Translations under genes and position numbers: made by a program
Origin: Brucella pseudogrignonensis
GTDB taxonomy: Bacteria; Pseudomonadota; Alphaproteobacteria; Rhizobiales; Rhizobiaceae
NCBI RefSeq assembly: GCF_032190615.1
Contig: NZ_JAVLAT010000002.1
Location: 1,168,001-1,232,000 of the forward strand
DNA length: 64,000 nt
Direction of reading: 5' to 3'
Part shown: positions 39,160 to 48,865 of the stretch, piece after piece
Layout of the letters: the number at the start of each line of letters is the position of its first letter
Numbering within the stretch: position 1 is the first letter of the stretch
The notes under the pieces: model-generated
What the model saw: only the letters and a program-made list of their open reading frames with translations
Told to the model about the DNA's origin: nothing
Databases searched by the model: none

Positions 39160-39405
39160 ATGAAGACGAGCAGATTCAGCGAACTGCAAATCCTTGCCAT
39201 CCTTCGTTAAGCGGAAGGCAGCGATTTCATGGCCGACCGGCTGAAGGATGGAAGGCAATTCCGGCTGCTGAACGTCCTAGACGACTTCAACCGCGAAGGT
39301 TTGGGCATTGAGGTAGACTTCTTGCTGCCTGCCGAACGCGTCATCCGCAGCCTCAACCAGATCATCGAATGGTGCGGCAAACCATTCGCAATTCGTGTTG
39401 ACAAC
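39160..39405 (+). pseudogene. IS3-family transposase remnant, 5' part
   Basis: An open frame broken by one TAA. It starts as an IS3 (IS407-like) OrfA, MKTSRFSELQILAILR, then after the stop continues in frame as the middle of Orf[51 protein letters not shown]. An internal deletion has joined the two. The OrfB sequence is cut after the second catalytic Asp (DN) and resumes at 41038 beyond the IS110 element. Confidence 0.85.
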
Positions 39406-39616
39406 GTCCTAGCTTAGGAGCAAAACGCGATTGAGGGCGTCAGATCACGGGGCATCCGAGCGACTGGGTACCCTTAAAATAGTTGCCCAAGCGGGCTCCG
39501 CTGTCAAGATGTGGTCTCTTCCATAGCAAATACAGGGTCGGTCTTGCTGCCGCCCTCACCGTCCTTAAGACGAGATCCTAAATCCCAAGCGGAAGGCCCG
39601 AACATTATCTACGAGG

Positions 39617-40900
39617 TCAGGAACCTGCCTCCACGGCTCTACAGAGAGGGGTCCTTCCGCCTGGGCTCGTCCCTTCGAAGAAGGGGCGATAGGGTTCGCC
39701 GGTTTTAATCACAGCGTGAATGGTGCGGGCCATTTTTGCGGCGATGGCAGTATAAGCTTTGCGGCGCAAATCTAGGTTGTAGCGATCCTGCGCGATATAG
39801 CGCTCGAATTTGTCTCGAAAACTGTTGGTCCTCTTCAGGACCGCAGTCTGCCCTGCCAGCCACAAAGTGCGGCGCAATCGGGCATTTCCATATTTGGAGA
39901 TCTTGCTTCGACCCCGGAACATTCCGGATTGAACCGTGGCCAGATCCATGCCGCAGAACTTCAGAAATTGGCGGTGATGGCGGAAGCGCCGCAAATCACC
40001 CGTCTCAGCCAGCACGGTCAGAGCATTGATAGGTCCGATGCCGGGAATGGTGCGCAATAACTGATAATCGGGCTGACCACCGAGTAGTTCGACAGCACGA
40101 TCTTCGATGGCGTTGCGCTGACGGATCAGACTTCTCCCCTCGGCCAGCATCATGCGGAACATACGGATCGCATCTGAACCCGGCGAGACAGGCAACCCGG
40201 CAGACGCCTTCGCTGTCTCGTAAATATCTGATAACATGAGTGACTTCTCCACCTTGCGTCCAACTACCGCCCAAGCGGCCTCGATGAATTGCTCCTTGGT
40301 CATGGCGCTGATCATGTGCGGAGAGGGGAACATCTCGAGAAACGCCAGGAACCAATCCGTGCGCGAGCTGCGATGGAACCGGTCGGCTTCCGGAAAATAG
40401 AGTGGTAGGTAGTGGGTCAGGATGCGATGCCAGAGCTCCGTCTTGGCGCGCGACACCGCATCATGGGTCTTGGATAATTCCTGTATGTCGTTTGTGCCAG
40501 CCACCATCGGGTCCTGGAATATCTGCACCGCGCCGATCTGCAACATGTGCAAGATGACCTGGGCATCCTTCGGATCGTTCTTGTCCTAGCTGTTGTGCAG
40601 GGCCTCACGAGTGCGGGCAAGGGCGATCGAGGACACGAGCTTCAGGTCGAAGCCGGCAATGCCGAGGTGATACATCAGCACGCGATGATAATTGCCGGTG
40701 GCCTCAAAACCGACGCGGACAGGCATGTTGTATTCCCGCAAGATCCCAATCAGTCGCTGGAAGTCATCGGTGCTATTTGTGATCGTAAGGCGCCGCCGGC
40801 GCGTCTTGGCCGGGACCGCGATCAGTACCTCGTGCCGGTGTTTGGAAATGTCGATGCCTACCAGAACACGGGCATCCGAAGTATGCTCAATCTTGGCCAT
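39617..40900 (-). pseudogene. IS110-family transposase with in-frame amber stop
   Basis: An IS110-type DEDD recombinase that would be about 428 residues. It starts MAKIEHTSDARVLVGIDISK (first catalytic Asp), with VGFEATGNYHRVLMYHL following. At 40586-40588 a TAG interrupts NS*DKNDPKDAQVILHMLQI, where relatives have Trp (TGG). The frame then continues unbroken to 39617 with the transposase_20 part LRTIPGIGPINALTVLAETG and RFRHHRQFLKFCGMD. A single base change explains the stop, so inactivation is recent, unless the amber codon is read through. Non-coding flanks may contain the bridge RNA known for this family. Confidence 0.85.
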
Positions 40901-41037
40901 AGCCGGTCTCCTCTGTGGTGTGGTTCGCAAAACCACTATAGAGACCTGAGACCCGGTTATGGCCGTCTGCTGCGCAATTTTTAGAAGCTGCGCAGGCGGC
41001 CATAACCTTCAACGGCGTATCATTCCCAACATGCTAT

Positions 41038-41296
41038 GGGCCGAAATACGTCAGTGGCAAACTGATGGAATGGGCTGCCAACCAAGGCATCGCCTTGAGC
41101 CATATCCAACCCGGCAAACCACAACAGAATGCGTATGTCGAGCGCTACAATCGCACCGTTCGACACGAATGGCTAGACCAGCACATCATTGAAAGCATCG
41201 AAGAGGCTCAGGAATTCGCTACACAATGGCTATAGACCTACAACTATGGGCATCGGCGGCGTAATGCCCGCACAGAAACTGAAAATGGCCGCGTGA
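41038..41296 (+). pseudogene. IS3-family transposase remnant, 3' part
   Basis: Continuation of the OrfB cut at 39405: GPKYVSGKLMEWAANQGIAL, then IQPGKPQQNAYVERYNRTVR with the catalytic Glu, and EAQEFATQWL. An in-frame TAG and a frame shift follow; the normal tail MGIGGVMPAQKLKMAA is readable in another frame up to 41296. With the 39160-39405 piece it shows that this IS3 copy was split by the insertion that brought the IS110 element. Confidence 0.85.
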
Positions 41297-41460
41297 ACTC
41301 TACTGACGAGCCCCGTTAAAACGGGGGGATTACCTTTCGACGATGTAGTTTTTGTTATATTTTGGTAATCTGATCAGAATCAGTGATCTATACCAGATCA
41401 GAATGGAAACACCACTATTAGTGTTTTTAGCGTGTTAATCGTATTGAAAGTTATCTAAGT

Positions 41461-42918
41461 ATGACCGAGTGGGTACTGAACGATCTCGACTTTGTCAAAG
41501 CTTGGGAGCAATGCGCCCCCTACACTATGACCAGTTCAGCACGAGGCTATGCATTGTGGCAGGCAATCGAGCATATTACTCGTGAGCAGGTCCCCGGGTG
41601 CATGATTGAATGCGGCACTTGGAAAGGGGGATCGGCGATGTTGATGCTCCTCGCCGCCCGCCATTTCGGCTGGAACGGCACGGTTATGCTGTTCGATACG
41701 TTTACCGGAATGACCGAGCCGAGCCAATATGACATCGACTATATGGGTAACGACGCACGCGCGCTAATGGAGGAGACCGCTGATAGGCGAGAGGACGCAC
41801 CAGTCTGGGCCTATGCTGACTTAGATGAGGTTAAGGCAAATGTCCTTCGAGTGGCTGGCGATGGGGTGAAGGTCCAATTCATTAAAGGACCCGTTGAAAA
41901 CACACTAGAGAACATCAAGACGGGAGTTATTGCCCTCTTGCGCCTCGATACTGATTTTTACGAGAGCACGGCTATCGAGATGAAGATTCTCTATCCGAAG
42001 CTGTGCCGAAACGGTATTCTCCTTATCGACGATTATGGGCACTGGGGCGGGTCAAAAAAGGCAGTGGATGACTATCTGGGGCAGATAGCCCCCGGCTCGC
42101 GTCCATTCCTCATCCCTGTTGACTATGCTGGTCGAATCGCCGTTAAGCCGTTAAATACAGATCAAAAGCGCCATGATTTCGTTCCCGAAGGCTTTACTGA
42201 TCCACAACTCCTGAATGTGTTTCCTTCGCTACAGGCTAGTGATCCCTCACAGGTTAAGTGGCCATGGCTACGACGCAACTCTCCCCATACTTGGCGCACG
42301 GACGTTCGTTCACAAAGGACCAACATCGGTGTGCTCTCTTATGAGGAAGCCTGCATCCTTTACAATTTCTCGCGCCAGTTCTCGGGGCATCGAGGTTTAG
42401 AGATCGGTTGTCACCTCGCTTGGTCAACCGTACACTTGCTAGCCGCAGGTCTGTGCCTTGATGTTATTGATCCTGCTCTGGGCGAGGAGCAACATCTTGC
42501 TGATGTACGTGCCAGTATCGTCGCAGCAACCGGAGACGAGGGATTAGCACGAGCGGCACTCTATCCGGGCTATTCTCCGGGATTGGTGGGTTTTGCCCGT
42601 GAGCGCCAGCCAGAGCCTTGGTCTGTTGCTTTTATCGATGGCTTTCACGACCTCGGCGCACCGCTTAAGGACACCCGTGCTATCTTGCCGTTCATGGCGG
42701 AAAACGCGCTTATATTCTTTCACGATTTGATCTGCCCCGACGTATACGAGGCGGTGACTTATGCCGAAGCGAACGGCTGGTCGGTAAACATTCTGAACAC
42801 GTCACAAGTCATGGCTGTGGCGTGGCGCGGTAACATCGAATTGCCCAACTACCGACCGGATCCCGAGATGCCTCCGCCGCCAGCCGGTCATCTCAAAGCC
42901 TTGACATGCTCCCGTTAA
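41461..42918 (+). CDS. Double methyltransferase, TylF-like plus class I SAM domain
   Basis: A 485-residue protein with two methyltransferase units. The first (about 1-235) is TylF/macrocin O-methyltransferase-like: GCMIECGTWKGGSAMLMLLA, LFDTFTGMTEPS, LLRLDTDFYEST and GILLIDDYGHWGGSKKAVDDY, with metal-binding Asp residues. The second (about 295-460) has RGLEIGCHLAWSTVHLLAAG, VIDPALG, VAFIDGFHDLG and ALIFFHDL. It probably methylates sugars in the polysaccharide. It is flanked by IS debris on both sides, and its stop lies a few bases before an IS3-like end, so the last residues (LTCSR) may not be original. Confidence 0.82.
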   Translation: MTEWVLNDLDFVKAWEQCAPYTMTSSARGYALWQAIEHITREQVPGCMIECGTWKGGSAMLMLLAARHFGWNGTVMLFDTFTGMTEPSQYDIDYMGNDARALMEETADRREDAPVWAYADLDEVKANVLRVAGDGVKVQFIKGPVENTLENIKTGVIALLRLDTDFYESTAIEMKILYPKLCRNGILLIDDYGHWGGSKKAVDDYLGQIAPGSRPFLIPVDYAGRIAVKPLNTDQKRHDFVPEGFTDPQLLNVFPSLQASDPSQVKWPWLRRNSPHTWRTDVRSQRTNIGVLSYEEACILYNFSRQFSGHRGLEIGCHLAWSTVHLLAAGLCLDVIDPALGEEQHLADVRASIVAATGDEGLARAALYPGYSPGLVGFARERQPEPWSVAFIDGFHDLGAPLKDTRAILPFMAENALIFFHDLICPDVYEAVTYAEANGWSVNILNTSQVMAVAWRGNIELPNYRPDPEMPPPPAGHLKALTCSR

Positions 42919-42981
42919 ATTAGGTCATTCAGAATTGGGGTTTTCCACTTATAATCCCTTATCTGGGAGAAGGAGATTTCC

Positions 42982-43125
42982 GTGAAAGCATCGAAGTTTT
43001 CGGAAGCGCAGAGTGCATCTGTTTTGAAGCAAGCCGAGGCTGGAACGCCGATTGGCGAGCTCTGTTGCAAGGTAGGTATTTCGGACACCACTTTTTATAA
43101 CTGGCGCAAGAAATATGTCACTTAG
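42982..43125 (+). pseudogene. IS3-family OrfA fragment
   Basis: 47 codons from a GTG with AGGAG upstream: VKASKFSEAQSASVLKQAEA, then LCCKVGISDTTFYNWRKKYV, the helix-turn-helix start of an IS407-like OrfA, ending at TAG. The remainder of this IS copy is missing. The IS left end is probably near 42925 (GTCATTCAGAATTGGGG). Confidence 0.85.
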
Positions 43126-43136
43126 TCTGATGCCAT

Positions 43137-43535
43137 TTGAGATTTGGGCACAGTATTTCGCAGGGGAGCAGCCATCTCAAGCGGGGCGAGACCATTCTTG
43201 ATGAACCGAACAGCGATCTGTCTGCCTTGTCTCGCAAGGAATGCCAATATCTGCTGACGCAGATCTCCGATATATCGTCACGTATCGACATCCACACGAA
43301 GACGGCGAAACGTCTGTCAGAAGAAACAAACAAAGCCCGCCGGCTGCAAACGATGCCCAGCATCGGACCGATTACAGCATTTGCTATCGAAGCTTTCGCT
43401 CTAGAAATGGCAAACTTCCGCCGAGGTCGTGATTTTGCTGCATGGTTAGGGCTCGCTTCAAATACCGCATTTGAGAATGGTCTCGTTCTCCTGAGACTTT
43501 ACCTCACGAAAGCGGGATACATGGTGCAACCATAA
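43137..43535 (+). pseudogene. IS110/IS1111-family transposase fragment
   Basis: Only the C-terminal transposase_20 region remains: LQTMPSIGPITAFAIEAFAL, then FRRGRDFAAWLGLA, after which the expected GGK...GKTSKMG block is scrambled. The upstream part is a degenerate linker. It follows the IS3 fragment directly, so two different elements have collapsed on each other here. Confidence 0.8.
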
Positions 43536-43786
43536 AGTATGACGGCCGTAAATGAGTTTAAACCGGCAGCGGAAGCTACCCGTGTCATTCAATTTGGCTC
43601 AGGCGTTAGATAGTAAAACAAGTGTAAGGATTTTTGCGATGAGAAAATAAGACTAGTTGACCTACGGTTCCCATGTGAGTGAGAGAGCCTGCTTGGTGAA
43701 TTAGGGGGATATTTCAGAAGCGCCTTGACTACTGACACTGCATATGCTTCACGCTAAAAGTAAATAATATATTTAAGGGCACGCGG

Positions 43787-45805
43787 ATGTGGGGTAATAA
43801 ATTTGATCTAGAGCTCGTTGAAGCATCTGGGTTATTTGACGCTGAATGGTATAGGGCGAAATACCCGGATGTAGACAATATTAGCCTTTCTCCGCTTGAA
43901 CATTTTATGTGGATCGGAGGAGCTCTGGGGCGCTCTCCAAGCGCAAATTTCGATTCGCAGGCTTATATTAAAGCGCATCCTAAAGCAGTCGCGGAAGGTT
44001 TCAATCCGCTTCTACATTTTCTTAAGAACAGTGGTCTGATGTCAGCAGATCCGCTTTTAATGCAGAAACACAGGTTGTCGTTTTTTACGCCTGACGAGCA
44101 ATATCCCTATCGGCCACACCTTCAACGGCTGGTCAATTCTGTACGCGCGCGTATCGCTGAGGAGCGTAATGGTCCAGCTTATGAAGAAATCGAGGGATTG
44201 ATTGACCTTCCTTTCTTCGTGCAGAAATATCCTGACCTAATCCGAGCTAACGTGAATCCAATCCTGCACTATCTATCTCATGGACGACGGGAGGGACGTC
44301 AGCTTTGGCCAGATTTCTCCCCATCTCTATATAAAGCCAACAATCCTCAGGTTGGCAAGGAGGATAGGGATGTTCACCTCCATTACCTTGAAGAAGGGCG
44401 CAAACAACATCTGCCGACCAGCGAGTACTCGGTGGGATCTGAGGCTTTTGAGCAGTACTGCTCCGCCTTCGGTCTGGAATCTGAAGCCCTAGAGCGAGCG
44501 CGCCAAGAGAAGCTGATCTCGCTGCGCAGCAGAATGGAACGGGGCAAGCTCGGCGAGATGATAGCCAAAGCCGAACAGATCGAGCCATTGATCTCCCAAG
44601 GCTGGCTGGCTTCCTTGTCAGCAGGCGTTTCCCCACTTCGTTCCGAAGCGATTCTTCGTTTTATGACTGCTATGAGGCGGATGCATATCGAAGCCGAATT
44701 TCGACCTGCCAAAGTTGTAGTGCTCATACCGTGGTGCCATCTCAGTGGTGCCGCTCGAGTCGCCGGTTATTTGGCCGATGCCCTTGCCCGGATTTACGAT
44801 CCCCGGGATATTGTTATTATCCGCACAGAAACCAGTGAGATGGATTTTCCCGAATGGTTTCCTACCGGTGCGCGCCATGTCGATTTTGCCGAACATGCTC
44901 AAGCGTTGAAGGGTGACAATCGCCACCGACTGCTTGTTTCTTTCCTACGCTCGCTCCAACCGACTGACATATTTAATGTGAACAGTGCAACGTTTTGGCA
45001 GGTGCTTAGCGCCTACGGGGTGCCACTCAGTTGTTGCGCGAGAATCTACTCTTACCTTTTCTGTTCAGAGATGGATATTTTTGGCAATGTAGCCGGATAT
45101 CCGGTCCGAAACTTCCAGCCTACCTTTGCTGTTCACAAGAAATTTTTCACAGACAGTGACTTTCTGCGAGACCAATTGTCGGAACGCTTCCATCTACCCC
45201 CACGCAGCCGCACCAAGATTGTGAAGTTGGCGACTCCCCTTTCAGATGAAATAACAAGAATACCTGTCCCTCCTGTTATCTTGGGTCGACGGCACGAAGT
45301 GTTTTGGGCGGGGCGGTTCGATAGGCAGAAGCGCGTCGACATTGTTTATAAGATCGCACGTCGGATGCCCGATGTGACCTTCCGCATGTGGGGCAAATCT
45401 GTGCTCGACCGATCCATCTTGGCCCTGACGGTGCCAGAAAACGTCCGGCACGAAGGCCTCTATCAGGTCTTTTCGGATTTGCCACTCGATCAATGCGATG
45501 CATGGTTGTATACGTCCGAGTGGGATGGTGTACCCAACATCTTGTTGGATGTTGCAGCAGCGGGACTTCCCCTGGTGGGATCGCTTGCGGGCGGGACCTC
45601 GGAGGTGTTGCGCGAAAATGTTTCGTGGCCGGTTGAGCGGATCGAGGACGTTGACGATTACATAAAAGCATTGCAAGCGATTTTCGCCGATCCCATTGCG
45701 GCTCGGGAGAAGGCTGCTGTCTTGCGCGCTCAGATTAGGAAGGAACGTACGGTTGAGGCCTATACCGTATCGATCCGTAACGCGATGGAGTCCGTGGATG
45801 GCTGA
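43787..45805 (+). CDS. GT4 glycosyltransferase with N-terminal NPDV/HYxxxG repeats
   Basis: A 672-residue protein. The first ~230 residues hold four copies of a 30-residue repeat of the pattern Y-x3-P-D-V ... N/S-P-L-x-H-F/Y-x3-G-x2-x-G-R, for example WYRAKYPDVDNISLSPLEHF and NPILHYLSHGRREGRQLWPD. The C-terminal half (about 310-670) is a GT-B enzyme of family GT4: VVLIPWCHLSGAARVAGYLA, VFWAGRFDRQKRVDIVYKI and LYTSEWDGVPNILLDVAAAG, the nucleotide-sugar binding Glu/Asp motif. The repeats may bind polysaccharide or partner proteins, an inference. The downstream GT2 gene overlaps by 8 nt. Confidence 0.87.
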   Translation: MWGNKFDLELVEASGLFDAEWYRAKYPDVDNISLSPLEHFMWIGGALGRSPSANFDSQAYIKAHPKAVAEGFNPLLHFLKNSGLMSADPLLMQKHRLSFFTPDEQYPYRPHLQRLVNSVRARIAEERNGPAYEEIEGLIDLPFFVQKYPDLIRANVNPILHYLSHGRREGRQLWPDFSPSLYKANNPQVGKEDRDVHLHYLEEGRKQHLPTSEYSVGSEAFEQYCSAFGLESEALERARQEKLISLRSRMERGKLGEMIAKAEQIEPLISQGWLASLSAGVSPLRSEAILRFMTAMRRMHIEAEFRPAKVVVLIPWCHLSGAARVAGYLADALARIYDPRDIVIIRTETSEMDFPEWFPTGARHVDFAEHAQALKGDNRHRLLVSFLRSLQPTDIFNVNSATFWQVLSAYGVPLSCCARIYSYLFCSEMDIFGNVAGYPVRNFQPTFAVHKKFFTDSDFLRDQLSERFHLPPRSRTKIVKLATPLSDEITRIPVPPVILGRRHEVFWAGRFDRQKRVDIVYKIARRMPDVTFRMWGKSVLDRSILALTVPENVRHEGLYQVFSDLPLDQCDAWLYTSEWDGVPNILLDVAAAGLPLVGSLAGGTSEVLRENVSWPVERIEDVDDYIKALQAIFADPIAAREKAAVLRAQIRKERTVEAYTVSIRNAMESVDG

Positions 45806-46565
45806 CCTTACCATAGCAATAACTGCGCATAACGAAAGTATCGTCGCTGGTCCAATGATTGTAAGTGTTGAGGCAGCCATCGCGCGCGTCGTAGCCAATG
45901 GCCTATCAGTCGAACGGCTGATCGGCCTCGATAACGCCACACCCGAATGCGAGGAATTCTTCACCCAAGACGCGCTGTCAAAATGGAATCTTCATCGTTT
46001 CACGTTTAAGGATCCTTTCTTGACGCGAAACGCGATGGTTGACAAAGCCACAGGTCGTTGGATTGCATTCATTGACGCTGATGATCTAGTCAGTGAGAAC
46101 TGGTTCGAAGAAGCGATTGCCCTATTACAGTATCATGAGGCGAGGAATGAGAAGGTAATCATTCATCCAGAACTGAACTGGATATTTGAGGGAGCGAACG
46201 CTATCTTTGTTAAACCCGATCAGATGGACGAGTTGTTCAACCCTTATTATTTCTACAATGCTAACTATTATGACATGATGAGTCTCTATCCGGTTGAGGC
46301 GGCCCGGTCTATTCCTTATCAGAGCCGAGACATCGACCACGGGTTCGGCTATCAGGATTGGCAGTGGAACGTACAGACAATGGCTGCCGGTTGGATGCAC
46401 AAAGTAGCCATCGATACGGTGATCTTCAAGCGTCGTAGAGCCGATTCTGTCAGTGTTCAAAACTCTAAAAAACAGGCAGTTATCCGCGCACTCGATGAAT
46501 TATCGATTAGTCGTATTCAAGATATAGTTGATAATAGTGGGAATACATCGTCCACTAGATCGTAG
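45798..46565 (+). CDS. GT2 glycosyltransferase
   Basis: A 255-residue GT-A enzyme. The ATG at 45798 overlaps the GT4 stop (ATGGCTGA), giving MADLTIAITAHNESIVAGPM. The catalytic core shows GRWIAFIDADDLVSENWFEE (DXD-like DAD) with an acceptor-side RDIDHGFGYQDWQWN. Translation is coupled to the GT4 gene. Donor and acceptor sugars are unknown. Confidence 0.85.
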   Translation: MADLTIAITAHNESIVAGPMIVSVEAAIARVVANGLSVERLIGLDNATPECEEFFTQDALSKWNLHRFTFKDPFLTRNAMVDKATGRWIAFIDADDLVSENWFEEAIALLQYHEARNEKVIIHPELNWIFEGANAIFVKPDQMDELFNPYYFYNANYYDMMSLYPVEAARSIPYQSRDIDHGFGYQDWQWNVQTMAAGWMHKVAIDTVIFKRRRADSVSVQNSKKQAVIRALDELSISRIQDIVDNSGNTSSTRS

Positions 46566-46626
46566 GCTGGTATCTGATTTTAGCAATCACATAATCGCCA
46601 AGGATTGTTAAAAAGGAGGAATTGAT

Positions 46627-47292
46627 ATGACAGAGTTGAACTGTTTGTTAGCAGAGCAGGTATTACCCCAGTGCGAACTTCTATCTGGGAAGGAAGCTCT
46701 AATCGTAGAAACTGCTATGGACGCAAGTGTTACAGAAGCCACGGGTCAGACTGATCACTTGGAATCCATTGATGCCGAGCGCGGCAATTTCGAGCGCGAT
46801 ATCACTGTTTTAGCTACCCAGCTATCGGCGCGTTTCAACGAAATATCGACGTTAACTAGATTGTTGCTAAAAAGCGAGAAGGTTGCCGAACGAGCAAAAG
46901 TCAGAGCCGTCAAGGCGGAAGCGGAACGTCAGAGATTCATAAGTGAACTCGGCGCTCTGAGCGCACGACTTTCAGCGTCTCTTCACGAGGCTAAGCTCAG
47001 CAAATCTTTGCTGGATGCTGAGAAGAGCAAAACGGAAGCGGAACGTAGAAAGAATATGCGTCTCGTTGCGAACGCGGAGATTCTCTGTAAGGTAATCCAA
47101 ATGGTGAAGCCATCCAAAGCGGTGCTCAGGGAAGTGACAAAGAGAGGCCTAGTCGATCCGGAGAAGTATCTCAAGAATAACCCAGATGTGGCCGAGGTCA
47201 AGTACGATCCGGTTTTGCACTTTCTTATTCATGGGGCATCAGAGGGGCGTGATTCCTTCAGTAATGGTGTGTCAAGCAATGCGTTCGACTAA
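46627..47292 (+). CDS. Coiled-coil protein with one NPDV/HFxxHG repeat, possibly truncated
   Basis: A 221-residue product preceded by a good AAGGAGG site. Residues about 40-165 are a charged coiled coil. The C-terminus PEKYLKNNPDVAEVKYDPVL, then HFLIHGASEGRDSF, is one copy of the repeat found in the neighbouring GT4 and RgpF proteins. No enzyme domain follows; the next 120 nt lead into an IS66 fragment. It could be the N-terminal stump of a larger glycosyltransferase destroyed by that insertion, or a stand-alone scaffold. Confidence 0.7.
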   Translation: MTELNCLLAEQVLPQCELLSGKEALIVETAMDASVTEATGQTDHLESIDAERGNFERDITVLATQLSARFNEISTLTRLLLKSEKVAERAKVRAVKAEAERQRFISELGALSARLSASLHEAKLSKSLLDAEKSKTEAERRKNMRLVANAEILCKVIQMVKPSKAVLREVTKRGLVDPEKYLKNNPDVAEVKYDPVLHFLIHGASEGRDSFSNGVSSNAFD

Positions 47293-47414
47293 TCGGAGCA
47301 TGGTAATTCGTTTAATTTCAGTATGTCAGATTGGTAATCCGTTCGTTGGCTCTCTTCTCCACTGCCTCCAGCCGGGCAATCTCAGCTTCAGCAGCCTTCA
47401 ACCGGGGGACAGCC

Positions 47415-47699
47415 TGCCTTGATGATGGCCGGATCGAGGTCGACTCCAATATGGTCGAACGTTCAATGAAATCCGTGGCCCTGACGAGGAAGAATTCATT
47501 GTTCGTGGGCAACGAGCGGGGTGGAAAGACTTTCGCTGTCCTCGCATCGCTCGTCAACACGGCAAAACTTAACAGCGTGGACCCGGAGGTCTGGCTTGCC
47601 GATGTGCTGGAGCGCATCCTCTCCGGCAAAGTGAAAGCCAGCGAAATGGAAAGCCTCCTGCCGTGGACCTGGAAGGCTGAGCATGAGGCGATGGCGTAG
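47415..47699 (+). pseudogene. IS66 TnpC C-terminal fragment
   Basis: About 94 codons matching the end of the IS66 transposase: LDDGRIEVDSNMVERSMKSV, ALTRKNSLFVGNERGGKTFA, then LASLVNTAKLNSVDPEVWLA and LLPWTW. The N-terminal part including most of the DDE core is gone. The following gene is the UPF0149-type gene that often accompanies IS66 in Rhizobiales. Confidence 0.88.
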
Positions 47700-48130
47700 C
47701 AGGAGCGACCGGCGGCATGACGCACAACAGCTAGGGGACGACGGCTCGACCGAAGCTTGATGACGAGGCGTTCGAAGCCTTTATCAAGGGGCGCCGTCCG
47801 GCGTCGCCAATCTGGTCAATGAGCGGTCTCGATGGTTATCTTACGGCTCTGATCATTGGCCCAAAGTTCATCGACCCACGCAAATGGATCCCGGAACTGA
47901 CCGGCCCGCACGCCCTGAACCTGCCGATGGAAACAACCGAACATCGGGCCGTGCAGACGATCGTTGCGGAATATAACGGTATCTCGGTGAGCCTGTCAAT
48001 CGGAACGGAATATTCACCCCCTTTACTTATCCAATATTGACCCCCTGATTACGGATTAGCACTTGGCCTGCCCGACGCTGGCCGGGGTTGCAGAGGGTAG
48101 GCCAAGTGCGGGTGATTAGCTCTTTCGGCT

Positions 48131-48865
48131 TTAGCTTTGAGAGCGGTTTTTAAAGCGCCATGAATCGTTGCCTGTCTCTACGATTTCGCAATGGTGCGTC
48201 AGGCGATCCAGAAGTGCGGTTGTCATTTTGGCATCACCAAAGACAGTGGGCCACTCGCCGAACGCCAGATTGGTCGTAACGATGATCGAGGTTCGCTCGT
48301 AGAGCTTGCTTATAAGGTGGAACAGCAACTGCCCGCCTGCCTGAGCGAATGGCAAGTAACCCAGCTCGTCGAGAATAACAAAGTCGAGACGGTTGAGATA
48401 TTCCGCGGTTCTGCCTTGTTTCCCGTTGCGTGTTTCTGTTTCAAGGCGATTGACGAGATCAACAACATTGAAGAAACGGCCACGTGTGCCATTGCGAATG
48501 AGCGAGCGCGCAATGGCAATGGCCAGATGGCTTTTTCCTGTTCCCGTGCCACCAACAAGAACAACATTTCTTTGATCGCTTACAAAAATGCCTGTGGCCA
48601 ACTCGCGAACCAAACCTTCGTTGATTGGGGTGCCGGTAAAGTCGAAGTCCTCAATGTCTTTAGCAAGAGGTAGTTTGGCAATGCTGAGCTGGTATCGAAT
48701 GGAACGTGCTTGTTTCTCTGCAATTTCCGACTGCAACAATTCACCCACAATACGGGGCGGTTCGTGCTGCCGTTTTATGCCATTCCCCATCACCTCGTCA
48801 TAAGCGCTGCGCATACCATAGAGCTTCAGCGTTCCCATCAGTTCAAGTACCTGCGTGCGCTCCAT
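48131..48865 (-). CDS. istB: IstB, AAA+ helper ATPase of IS21
   Basis: 244-residue DnaC-like ATPase that loads and regulates the IstA transposase. Walker A is [14 protein letters not shown], Walker B is [13 protein letters not shown], sensor-region TTNLAFGEW follows. The N-terminal part [20 protein letters not shown] is the usual IstB start. Its ATG abuts the istA stop at 48865. Confidence 0.95.
   Translation of the reverse strand: MERTQVLELMGTLKLYGMRSAYDEVMGNGIKRQHEPPRIVGELLQSEIAEKQARSIRYQLSIAKLPLAKDIEDFDFTGTPINEGLVRELATGIFVSDQRNVVLVGGTGTGKSHLAIAIARSLIRNGTRGRFFNVVDLVNRLETETRNGKQGRTAEYLNRLDFVILDELGYLPFAQAGGQLLFHLISKLYERTSIIVTTNLAFGEWPTVFGDAKMTTALLDRLTHHCEIVETGNDSWRFKNRSQS

Noticed and set aside
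47318..47725. A 135-codon minus-strand frame over the IS66 fragment
   Set aside because: It is the complement of the TnpC C-terminus, which is clearly coding on the plus strand.
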